Assembly (NCBI GenBank): GCA_031769625.1
Contig: JAUIMM010000178.1
Location: 30,150,001-30,214,000, forward strand
Source: Taudactylus pleione
Lineage: Eukaryota > Chordata > Amphibia > Anura > Myobatrachidae
Length of the DNA: 64,000 nucleotides
Direction of reading: 5' to 3'
The position numbers and the translations under genes were made by a program. The notes beneath the pieces are model-generated. The model was not told the DNA's origin and made no database searches. It was given only the letters and a program-made list of their open reading frames with translations. Below, one piece after another: positions 46,789 through 57,432 of this stretch; positions within the stretch are counted from its first letter, which is position 1; each line of letters opens with the position of its first letter.

Positions 46789-48482
46789 CCTAATTTTGAC
46801 CTAGCTGCTGTTTGATAAGCACCATAGTGGTTACTAGTTGAGCCTAAGTCCAATGTATATTCCGATGGCCACCCAGCTTGTTCCCGCTGCCGCTCTCTGT
46901 GCAGTGGAGATCTCCAGCAGCACTGTTGGTGATCCTTCTATTGTCTCTCCAGGAGAGACAACTTTTGAAGTAGCGATAAGATATTGTAACTATATAAAGG
47001 AGAAGTGTGGAGATAAAATCAATCCAGACACTTTGCCACAAATGCCTGACTACTTTTGCACCATATCAAGGCTTTATCATGTATATACATGAAATTTTGC
47101 TTCCTCCATTAACATATACCATACATTGAATATCTTTGAGTGTCAAACATAGTAAAATAATTATAGGATTGTATTCCCCTTGTAATAGTAAAATATGTAA
47201 TGTACCAAAAATGAGATACCAAGTATTTCCAAAAACCAAGAATGTTAGGGGAAAGTATAGGAGCCAAGAACCCTAAATAAAATATCAGTTGACCATCACA
47301 TAGAACAACAACAATAAGTACATTGCCCATAATAAGTGGTGCTCATGATCATGTAATTAATATTGCAATCCCCTTTCATTTTATTTTTCCATTGTCATGT
47401 AACTAGTAAATAGGAGCAATAGCACACCAGATAATATAGTACGAAAATAGAGTTCTTCTTCATCAAAGCAATACTTTTTAAGCCGAAACTCTTAAAACTA
47501 AACTTTTTTAAAACTTCTGACTTTTAAACCTAATACTTTGGTTATGTGTAATTGCACATTTTTATTATCTCTATATTTTTATCCACAATGACCAGAATTT
47601 TATTTACAAATATTTTGCTTAACAAAATCACATTATAAGATCTACAGCATAGCCACCATACATAAAAAAGACATGTTGTGGTGCCATCTACAAAATGTGT
47701 AAGGTTTAAAAAGAAAGTAGAACTGAGTTTATTTCATCATAACTGTAATATATCTTTATTGAGCACAAGAATCACTGGACACAATTGCTGATGAAACCTA
47801 TAGGATTATTGTCAAAGACACAGTATTAGGGACAGGACACCTAAATGAGGACTGTCCCTGTACTATACAGCTTTGCGGCACTGCAAGTAAGGTTTTTAAT
47901 TTTTCTAAGGGGTGTGGTCACACCCCTAATCAGTAATGGGCCCGGGTAGGCTCTTAACAGCACTGGTACTATGTGCTTACTTCCCACTCCAGTTTACTGC
48001 TCAAAAGTGCTCAATGTGTTGTTTGTTAATCAATGTAAAGTAAATTAACTTGAACATAAACAACACATAATTATGGAACCGCCTCCTTACACAAAAAAAT
48101 GAATTTAGTAAAATAAATATACTGTAAGCAAAAAACTGTATTTATGAAATTCAACATCTTAACTTATTCTCATATTACAACCATCTTTTGAAAGCAAAGA
48201 CACACAGCTCATTATATTAATGTTAGAAAAATCAGCATAAAATTAAAAATATCAATATCATAAAATCAAGTGTTTATAAATCCTTACAGAAAATATCATT
48301 GTATCTACTGTGTTTAATTGAATTTAACATTTTATTGGCATATCAATTAATGCATGAAACTATGAAGGTTTGTATATTTAGAATTCTTTTTAACTCGCAA
48401 ATAAAGTTTAAAACTGAGTATAAGTAGGTGAAGCTTAATTAGAGTAAAAATGTTGAAGGACTGCATTAGGAGCCTCTTGTGT
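46789..48482. other. No recognised feature
   Basis: The 84-residue frame at 46838-47092 has no domain I know; the rest is AT-rich. Confidence 0.45.
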
Positions 48483-48836
48483 TAACAATATACACCAATA
48501 AACAAATCTTATTCTCTGTTCCTTCTAATATAAACAATTTGGAAATGATAGCTTTAAAAACTGAAGGCATTATGAAAAAAGATCTTGTACATGTTTCTGA
48601 TAGATGGCAAATTCTCAATGCACATTTCTAAAGCCAAGTTATTATTAGAGATTTAGGGTATTTTGCCAACTGAAGGTAATAACAGACCTAGATATTGCAG
48701 ACTTATATATGTCATTTGAGCTGTATAGAACTTAAAGAAAAGTATAACTAAAAATACAGTGTTTAAATGTGTCACATTAAGACTAGCTTATAGTTGGAAT
48801 AAAGATGCTTACCTTTAGCTAGATTGATAATAAGTG
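48483..48836. repeat. Diverged duplication, copy 1 (left part)
   Basis: Aligns with 52387-52568 and 53376-53502 (shared CAATATACACCAATA, AACAATTTGGAAAT, ATAGCTTTAAAAAC, AAGTTATTATTAGAGAT). It continues after a MITE at about 49957-50040, matching 54105-54230 (TATCCGCAGTGTAGGGTCC). Confidence 0.75.
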
Positions 48837-48960
48837 CTGTATCTACAGAATGCTGTTTTATAAGAAAAATAAACTTGTATAACTGCACCCTCACCACAAA
48901 TAAGTAACTGGCACCAGTGCTATAGCTTGCGCTAGCTAATACTTAGGCAGGGGTACAGCA

Positions 48961-49954
48961 CATGGGGGTAGATGTATTAATCACCGAAGTGGCATCAGCG
49001 CACGTATGTACACTGATAACGCTTCTCCCCCATGTATGATTGGGGGCTGGGCGGTAAATGACAGGGTACTATGCGCCCCTCTAATTATCAGCGCTGCTAT
49101 CTACAAGATAGCCTGGACTATGTATGAACGGTCATTTCTAAAGCAGATAAATAACCCAGGCACTGAAGAGTTAAAAAAACTTTTCAGATTTAATGCAGTT
49201 GTGTGAGGTAGTCATTCTCACTAAACAGAAATCCAAAACAAAGAATATAACAACCGCAGATTCTGAAAGTTGCTAATAAAATCGCTAACGATAGTAACAG
49301 TTTAATAAAATATTTAGTATAAATATTTAATATAAATAAAAATAAATATAAAACCAATGTAACAAATACATATATTAGTATCTCATTTCATATAAAAAAA
49401 ACAATCAAGACGCTTCCTTACAGGATCTAATATTCACTGCTTATTATTTCAGTGACTTTATTCTGGGACATTTCAGTATATGGTCACAGTACCCTTCCCA
49501 TTTATTGGGACTTTTTCAGTATAATATTGCTTATTATCATACAGCTGAAATAAGATACTTATATATGCATTTGCATGGTTTTATATAAACGGTCAGTTCG
49601 CCTGACCATTCCGCAATTCTGCCTGACCATTCCGCCCACTGCAGCTATCGCTATCAACAGCTGCAGCTTGGCAATGCCCTATCCCCACAGCAGGGACAGC
49701 GCTGTCCCTGCTGCGGCGACTGCTGGCTCCAAGGCTGCACGCAGGATCTCGCAATACTTGTGAGATCCCGAGCATGCTCAGTGTAGCCGCCTGGGACTGA
49801 GACACAATGCACTAGGCTTCTGCACTGCGGGCTCTAGCAGGGTTCGCCAGAGGGGGGAGTTTTCACTCCCCTGCTCCCGCCTATGTTACTACATCTCATT
49901 ATCAGAGTTATAGCGGCATGTTAAGTGCTGCTATAATACATCTCCCCCTATGTG
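48961..49954. mobile_element. MITE with CACATGGGGGTAGATGTATTA ends, rich in hairpins
   Basis: The ends GGGGGTAGATGTATTA and, reversed, GGGGGAGATGTATTA are inverted. The right third holds stems at 49591-49607, 49639-49666, 49688-49713 (13-bp perfect, no loop), 49744-49768 (10 of 11) and 49854-49871. An AT-rich segment (49210-49560) in the middle may be a further insertion. It interrupts copy 1 of the local duplication. Confidence 0.65.
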
Positions 49955-50151
49955 TGATAAGTGGAAACCAATACTAAGATATGCCAAGATAGGCTGGTCA
50001 CACTATAACTGGGATATCCGCAGTGTAGGGTCCCCCTGTCACAGGTTGTTAAACTTCACAGCAAAACGCGTCAGTGTTTCAGCTGCGTTCCCATGCCTCT
50101 GTTATAACTCTAACTATGAATTTTATGTTTGCTTGCTACAAAAGGAACCTT

Positions 50152-50365
50152 TGCAAAGGAGAACCATTGTGCTCCTATTAGCTGGTAGATTTTCTGCGCT
50201 CAAGGGTGTCAGACACTGTATCTCACTATAAACTATATGAAGATCACAGTCTGTGAGCTCCATAAATTTCATTACAGCAGGCAAAGGAGAACCATTAAGT
50301 TCCTATCAACTGCCAGATTATTGGTGCTTGAGGGTGTCAGATATTCTGTCTCACAATAAACTATA
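50152..50365. repeat. Two-copy tandem duplication (about 128-bp period)
   Basis: GCAAAGGAGAACCATT begins at 50152 and 50280; both copies run to CACAATAAACTATA-like text with moderate divergence. Confidence 0.8.
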
Positions 50366-51093
50366 TTAGAGCAGGCAGCTCTGCCGAAAATTATTCTATT
50401 AGACTGGTTTAATTACAAAACATAATGAGATGTGATCTGCATGATTGAGAGACACAAAATAAATGGATTTTTTAGATAAATTAATCCTTTAAATCTAATA
50501 TAGTGAAAACCTGTAATAATAGAAAATATTGTATATACCTTAATTAGGAATGATAAATTAGTATAACTACAAGTGGTTTATGTTACAATGTATCAATATC
50601 TCATAGCAGTTTCTAATCACTTTGAAACTGTAGTATTATAGATGCTGCTACTAAACTGATAGCAACTCTTCTCTATTGTGCAACCTCACAACATCTAGTA
50701 ATCCTGCCAGCATTTGCTCTAAAGCAATATACTTATTATAAAAATACAGTACTATATAATTATATATGATCTATTCTACAGTATATTCCTAGACCTAAGA
50801 GGAAAAACATAACATTATATTTATTTTCCACACGATTACTCTTTACTTGAGCTGAACTAATCTTGCCAAGATAATGAATGGAGTCTACATAGACACATAA
50901 TATAGAGGGAATATCCCCAGTGTATTACTATATAAGGACTCCCTAATCTACAATTAAAATTGTCCCATTAGGATGTTTTTCCGATAAGAACTATATGGAG
51001 CTTTATGACTACATAATTTAGGTAGATTGTCCCATGACTGTTATTGGCTAAATCAGCTCAGTGTGGAATCAATATTTTTATACTAATATATCT
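50366..51093. other. No recognised feature
   Basis: AT-rich unassigned DNA. Confidence 0.45.
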
Positions 51094-51097
51094 TTAA

Positions 51098-51432
51098 GGG
51101 TGCATACACACGTAACGATTATTTTAACCATTTGACTATAATAATGTCGTTATCGTTCAATCGTTGAAAAAGTCGTTCAGTTTCTGAGTTCTAACGATGA
51201 ACGATTATCGTTCATGGGCATTCCCGTTTTTAGTTTGTAGTTTGTAGTTCATTCTGACTGACCAACTGAATGATTTTTATTAAGGGAAGCAACATTTTTC
51301 GTTCATCGTTGAAAAAATCGTTCCAAAAATCGTTCATTACACTTCAAAAAATCATTCACTTTTTCAAAAGAAAAAAAGAAAATTGTTAACGAAAATCGTT
51401 CACTAACAAAATCGATACGTGTGTATGCAGCT
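51098..51432. mobile_element. GTGCATACACACGT-type MITE (piggyBac-like), 335 bp
   Basis: Left TTAA then GGGTGCATACACACGTAACG; the right end, reversed, GCTGCATACACACGTATCG, with TTTA following. The interior repeats ATCGTTCA and TCGTTGAAAAA motifs with partial self-complementarity. Related to 38666-39021. Confidence 0.75.
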
Positions 51433-51475
51433 TTAGTAATAAGAGTAAACATACAATATATGCTATGATCTAGGA

Positions 51476-51667
51476 CAGTGGTAGCAAACCCTGGTCCTCA
51501 AGAGCTAGCAACGGTGCATGTTACAGAATCACAAGTGATATAATTAGCTCCACCTGTGGATCTTTTCAAATGTGTTAGTTAGTAATGAATACACCTGTGC
51601 ACCTGCTAGGTGGTCTGGAAAATGGGAACTGTTGGTAGCTCACGATTACCGAGGTTGGCTACCCCTG
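51476..51667. mobile_element. hAT-type MITE, family E, 192 bp
   Basis: Ends CAGTGGTAGCAAACCCTGG and, reversed, CAGGGGTAGCCAACCTCGG. Perfect 8-bp duplication ATCTAGGA (51468-51475 and 51668-51675). Confidence 0.92.
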
Positions 51668-51839
51668 ATCTAGGATATACACTGTTTCTGTTTAAAGGTA
51701 GTTAAGTAATAGGGCTGAATTGCAACAATAATATAACTCTAGCCACTGTATTATACACACACATACATCTAAAAAGAAGGTGCAAGACAGGCACACAGGT
51801 AAAAATATATTTTGTTTATCACTTTTTTCAATCTATATA

Positions 51840-52226
51840 CAGGGGCGCCATGAGGGGGGGTCGGGTACTACTTACTTGAGTCCGGCTCGCTGAAGTGGTT
51901 TGGATTCGATGCCATTCCCCCCCTCTTACCTGTCAGCAGCCCAGCACATGCTGTTGTGTGCTGGCTGCAGTGAGAGACTGCTCATTGCTGCTTAGCAGCA
52001 ATGAGCAGTCTCCTCTGCCTGTGGGGGGGAGCGATCACACTAATCGCGTCCCCACTGGATTTGCACCAGGCTGAGGGGCTCACAGCACCCCCTCTGCGGC
52101 GTGCAGTGCTGCTACACGGAACTGCAAAAAGGGTTTTTTTCTTCTTTTTTTTCTAAGGGGGTGTGGTTACACCTTCCGTGATTAGGCCAAGTGCCCCCTG
52201 GGCCCAGGCCAGCTCTCTACGGCCCT
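51840..52226. mobile_element. hAT-type MITE, family C, 387 bp
   Basis: Ends CAGGGGCGCCATGAGG and, reversed, CAGGGCCGTAGAGAG. Perfect 8-bp duplication TCTATATA (51832-51839 and 52227-52234). Contains a 39-nt palindrome (51974-52012). Same family as 23314-23664. Confidence 0.92.
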
Positions 52227-52386
52227 GTCTATATACACTCTATTATTCATTTTAACAAATATTTTGCTACTTGTTTTCAATATACTGTATGTGATACAAA
52301 TGTTCATTTATTTAAAATTAATTAATAAAAGTTATATTTTATATAAACTTTGCTGTACAAATTACAGGATTTTTTCTGTATTATCT

Positions 52387-52568
52387 TGTTATTACAATAT
52401 ACACCAATATACAGGTATTAATTTGTGCTCCTTTTAAGATAAACAATTTGGAAATAATAGCTTTAAAAACGCAATGCATTATAAAAAAACACAGCTTGTA
52501 CAGGTTTCTGATACTGGAGAAGGCAATTTTTTAATGCACAATTCTAAAACTAAGTTATTATTAGAGAT
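52387..52568. repeat. Diverged duplication, copy 2 (first part)
   Basis: Matches 48483-48670; continues at 53376-53502 and 54105-54230 after two MITE insertions. Confidence 0.75.
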
Positions 52569-52571
52569 ATT

Positions 52572-53376
52572 TACAGGCATATTTATCACAATCTGCATCT
52601 CAGATGCAGATGGTATGTGATATATTCGCCCAAATTTTTGATATTTAAATACATCACAAGGATGTATCAAATCTCATGCGGAGATTGTGTGAAAGCTATG
52701 TCTCTGTGAATCCCCTCCAAGCACTTCTCAGAGTATTTTCCGGAAAAAATACCCTGAGGCTGTGCTGTGCATGTGCCACCAACTACCCCTCCACTGCCCC
52801 CTCCACCTGGATCCCCCTCCCAGCTCCCATTAGAAAATAAATCCAATGATACTTACCTGCAGCAGGATTGACGATCAGTGTCTCCTCCTGAGTGATCCGG
52901 TCAGCTGATCTGTGCAATAGCTGGCTAAGATGCTGCAACAGCACTGGCAGGCATCTCAGCTAAGGTTTCACAGATCAGCTAACTGGCTCACACAGAGGGA
53001 GACACTGATCACCAATCCCTAGGTGCAGGTAAGTTTTATTTAATTACTTTCTATTTTAAATATTTCTGTTGACAGTGATCAGTTGTGGTGCTAGGGCGGA
53101 GAACCTGCTTGAAGGCATCTCTCTCCCAGTATTTTATTTACAATCTATTTTAGTAAATATCAAACAGATTGCATTTCCCATTACAAGTATGGAACATGTG
53201 ATATGCTTACTAAAAGAATGCAAATTTAAGGACTTGGAGTATATTTTTTTACTAAAACTGCTCCAAAAGCCATTTGATACATTTAACTGCTACCAAAATA
53301 ATGTAAAAATGGTGTGAAAACACCCATTTTCACATTCTTTCACTAAAAAAAATATTGACAAATACACTCCTTTAAG
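52572..53376. mobile_element. MITE-like insertion with a large internal inverted repeat
   Basis: Its extent is defined by its absence from copy 1 of the duplication. The ends are weakly inverted (CAGGCATATTTATCAC; reversed right end GGAGTGTATTTGTCAA). Inside, 52852-52935 pairs with 52949-53033 over about 84 bp. The 82-residue frame at 53069-53317 is not a gene. Confidence 0.65.
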
Positions 53377-53502
53377 GAATTTTGCCAAGCAAAGGTAGTA
53401 GCAGACCTAGTTATTGCAGAATTATATTTTGAGCTGTATGAATCTTAAAGAAATGTACAAGTAAAATTCAGTGTATAAATGCATCACATGAAGACTAACT
53501 TA

Positions 53503-54101
53503 GGGCCTGATTCAGAGCCGGACGCAATTAGCGCTCGCTCGTCCAGAAAATAGGGGTGGCTATTCAAATGAACCGTTCGCTCTTTGCGGTCTGTGCACGC
53601 CTCTAGGTCTGAACGAGCAAACAAAACTTGCGGTCGTTTTTTGGAAAACTACGCCCCCTGGCCGCTCGCATCCTACATCATGTCCGCTATTTATTAGATT
53701 AATCGAGTACATCGACCAGCGTATGAACTGCTCGCTATTCTTGTGGCTGGTTTTTGCTACCACAATTTTGCGAGCAGTTCTGACTATAAAACAACCAGGT
53801 GACGTGGTCAATGACGCTGCTGTTTTAATTATGCACACCCATAAAACGCCCGTTTTGACCTTTAAGCACGCCTGCGTTCGGATCTCCACTCCCCGTTTTC
53901 AAGCACCTTCCCCTGTTACCACCCACAAACGCCTCTTTCTGTCACTCAATTTATCAGGCATTCGTTATTTTGCGAGCACATGAATTTCGACCGCACTAAC
54001 TGGTTCGCGCATGCGTATAATGATCCGTACGCATGCGCAGTTGGGCAAACATCGCTCGGAGCGAACGAGCGGCCGCTTACGAGCGGCTCTGAATCAGGCC
54101 C
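53503..54101. mobile_element. MITE, family A, 599 bp with TTA duplication
   Basis: Ends GGGCCTGATTCAGAGCCG, exactly inverted; TTA on both sides (53500-53502 and 54102-54104). It keeps an internal hairpin (about 53727-53785) that 1133-1673 has lost, plus the stem GCGCATGCGTA/TACGCATGCGC near 54009. The frames inside it (up to 109 residues) are not genes. Confidence 0.92.
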
Positions 54102-54420
54102 TTAGAGCTGGAGTAAACATGCACTGGTCATTATCTTTAGCTAGATGGAAAAGTGGTAGCTTATGCCAGGATAAGCTGGTCACAATATTACAGTAATATC
54201 CGCAGTGTAGGGTCCGCCTGTCATAATGTGATACATCCCCCAAATGGTACAAATGCAATTGCTACATTTAAATACCACAGCAAATCAGAACACTATGACT
54301 ACACAGTTATCTATTTTATAGTCACAGTCTGATAGGAGCACAAAGGAACAAGTACTTACTAACAAGTACTTACAGTATTAACAATAAACTGTGCTGTGAC
54401 TCTGATTGACAGTAGTCTGA

Positions 54421-54423
<3 letters not shown>

Positions 54424-54468
<45 letters not shown>

Positions 54469-54475
54469 ATATATA
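54424..54475. repeat. (AT)n microsatellite
   Basis: About 50 bp of nearly pure AT repeat, directly left of the hairpin at 54487. Confidence 0.95.
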
Positions 54476-54486
54476 ATGCAGTCCAC

Positions 54487-54545
54487 GGTCAGATGGCGTC
54501 AAAAAGGCTACTATATTGAAGTAGCCTTTTTGATGCCATCTGACC
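54487..54545. other. 26-bp stem hairpin
   Basis: 54487-54512 pairs with 54520-54545 around a 7-nt loop; the only irregular pair is G-T, so the RNA form would be fully paired. No MITE terminus or duplication is visible. Expression is unknown. Confidence 0.8.
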
Positions 54546-55345
54546 TTTTTAAGCAATCTGTATTAATATTATTCCAAATTTAGGCAAAATTGATAAGAAT
54601 AGTGACTATAACAAATTAGACAGTGCTTCATGTTTAAAGTCCGTCCATTCAAACCATAATCAGTAGATGAGCAGGAAAGCAAAATGCCACTATGATATGG
54701 TTTGGCGCTGAGTATTCACGGTTCATCACTGATATAAACTTCAGACAGCAATATCCTGCTGTAAAGGGAAAACTTTAGTATTTGTGACTTCAATAACCAA
54801 ATGAAATTGGCCTGAGGAGTTTTTTCCACACAAGGTGATTCCATCAGAGGCAGTCATTGCTTCAAGATATCCATTATCTGCCTAAATGTATTTGACATCC
54901 AATCACAGGACTAAAGTACAGGCAACAGATTAAATAGCAATCAGTGTATGATCAAAGCCGTGCCGGCACATGCAGACTAACTTTAAAAACACAATCACAA
55001 CAACAATAAGAAAATTATTTTAAAACTAAACATGTACAATATATTGGCAGCAATCAAATTCATCAAGCTAATAATTAAGCATCATGTGGCCAATGCCCAG
55101 CTGGACGCAAACTGGCCATATATTACTCAAATGACAGTAAAGTGTATAGAAAAATAGCATATTTTTGCACATATGTAGAGTTCCTGCATGGGTAGCATGT
55201 GCAACTACTTTACTAGAAGTCATCATCATCATCATCAGTCGTGTGTCCTTGCACCTGGGGCACATAATTTTATATGTGAGAATGCCCAGTCACACCTTCA
55301 TTCCATCTCTCCAGTCTTAGGGGGCAATGTATTGGTTAACGATGG
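54546..55345. other. No recognised feature
   Basis: Contains a short (CAT)n run near 55221-55236; otherwise unassigned. Confidence 0.45.
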
Positions 55346-55353
55346 CTGAAAGG

Positions 55354-55668
55354 CAGGGCCAGCTCCAGGGCTAATAGTGCCCTGTGCCGGCCGAATGCTC
55401 TGTGCTCGCCTGAAATTGGGGGTGTGGCCTAATTATCATAGGCCATGCCTCCTTATGTGATGTTATTTGAGGGGCATGCCCACATGCATGCGGCAGTGGG
55501 GGTCCCCAATCCCCCCTGATTTGACCACCTGCGGGCCACTTCGGCCCATGGGTGTAACAGCAGGACAGTACTGTCCCACTAAAATCAGGATGCTGTGGAA
55601 GGGTGCACCCTCTATGGGTGGCGCCCCTGTTCGACTGCTCAGGTCGAACGCCCCTAGAGCCAGCCCTG
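55354..55668. mobile_element. hAT-type MITE, 315 bp
   Basis: Ends CAGGGCCAGCTCCAGGG and, reversed, CAGGGCTGGCTCTAGGGG. Perfect 8-bp duplication CTGAAAGG (55346-55353 and 55669-55676). Frames up to 107 residues lie inside and are not genes. Confidence 0.93.
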
Positions 55669-55676
55669 CTGAAAGG

Positions 55677-56770
55677 TACCGGTGTGTGAAACATATCCCA
55701 AGCAACTCATGGCCACCAACATCACAGATTTTACTTTACAGCCCATAGAGGTTACCATACTGTCATTCTTGGCAATGTGTGCATTTGGGCACATCATTAA
55801 AAATTTTAAAAGTGTATATGTTTTCAGAGCAATAAATAATAATAATTGATTCCCACTATAGTATTTATGACATTATCAAATGATACTCTTGTTAAAAAAA
55901 AATTATAATACACCAACCTGAATTGACCATGAAACATTGATTACTGCAACCAATGTTAATGTAAGCCTCTGCCTTTCCCCTATAACAACCCTTTTCCCAT
56001 AGAGCAAGATGTGCTCACCAGTACTCTTTTGCCATTAGAACATAAAGCAAGTAGTAAAAGATGGTAAAAGATATACTGTATATGTATTAGACAAGTTAGC
56101 AATAAAAACAACTCCACACACAATAGAAAAATTATATTTTACTATAGGAGTGTGCACAGTAACAATAAATAACAGCATAATAGATAGTCATAAACAGAGC
56201 AAAGTTCAGAGGCAGGTAGCTAACAACAAAGTGGAACAAGTAAATGGTCAGGACAAGCAACTAAAAAGCAAATCAGAATTTAGAAATGTCCCGGGGTGGA
56301 AGCAAGACAGAGTAGTCAATAAACAATCTGGATTATTGTGATCAAAAGCAATTTGAGGTCAGAAGAATAACAGGCAAGATCGTAAAGAATGAGCTGGGAC
56401 AGTCAGGAGCACATCTAGATATACTGAATGCTAAATTATCATCCTGTATGTGCCACAGATCAAACTATAAAGACATCTTCATGAAGGACCTAGCTGAGGA
56501 ATCGTGACAGTACTGAGATTCTTGTTGTTCCTGACTCTAACTCTGACACTAGTCTTTAGTAAAATGAACACTGAACTCACTTTATATAAGGAAAGTCTAC
56601 CACTACACCAAGCTATTCAATGTTCTTATTAAATAAGACAATATCTATACTTAACTCTCTTCTATGATTATTTATAGCAAAAATATAAAACCAAATTACA
56701 GTATAAATCTGAGATACCGAGGCCAAATTTAGTACATCCATCTTTAAATGTAGATTTTCAAAATAATATA
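55677..56770. other. No recognised feature
   Basis: AT-rich unassigned DNA. Confidence 0.45.
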
Positions 56771-57161
56771 GGGCCTGATTCAGTGGTGGATGGATTTAGA
56801 ACATTGGAAGCAAGTGCATGTGAATGCATATCAGAATTGCATGGAGATAAATGTAATTTTGATAGGCATTCCTGGGTAGTGACTGGGAGGGTGACTTTCT
56901 TTGGTGGGTATGTCAGCGGACGTGTCTGGGGCCTGCTGGTGTCAGGGACTGCATTGAAAGATGCTGTCCCACTGGCACCGGCGGCCATGTAATGTCAGAT
57001 ATTCTGAACAATTACAGTGTTGCTCTAATGTCCGATGGTACAGCCCATGTCTGCTAGAGAATGTGAGATCAATGTACCGCAGTGGATTAGAACCAAATCC
57101 AGGGGCCATCTCAGGAGGAAGCCCATTGGTGGTAGTGGCTGTCCACTTCTGAATCTGGCTC
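56771..57161. mobile_element. MITE with GGGCCTGATTCAG-type ends, about 391 bp
   Basis: GGGCCTGATTCAGTGG on the left and CTTCTGAATCTGGCTC on the right are imperfect inverse copies of the family A/B terminal motif. The interior does not match the other copies; no duplication. Confidence 0.55.
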
Positions 57162-57220
57162 TTAATCATGGAATCATTAGATTTCAAGTCCATGTTATAA
57201 ATTTTTTAATTAGATTACAT

Positions 57221-57424
57221 CAGTGGTTCTCAAATTTGGTCCTCAGGACAACACACAGGTCACGTTTTCCAGGTCACCCAGCAGGTGCACAGGTGTCGTC
57301 ATTACTCACTGACACATTTTATAAGTTCCACAGGTGGGGCTAATTATTTCACCTGTGATTCTGAGAGGAGACCTGGAAAACAAGACCTGTTTGGGGTCCT
57401 GATGATCGAGTTTGAGAACCAGTG
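57221..57424. mobile_element. hAT-type MITE, family E, 204 bp
   Basis: Ends CAGTGGTTCTCAAATTTGG and, reversed, CACTGGTTCTCAAACTCG. Perfect 8-bp duplication GATTACAT (57213-57220 and 57425-57432). The interior resembles 51476-51667 (GGTCCTCA, CACAGGTG). Confidence 0.93.
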
Positions 57425-57432
57425 GATTACAT

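Noticed and set aside
46838..47092. 84-residue frame with a plausible mixed composition
   Set aside because: No recognisable domain, no splice or promoter context; chance length in 64 kb is expected.
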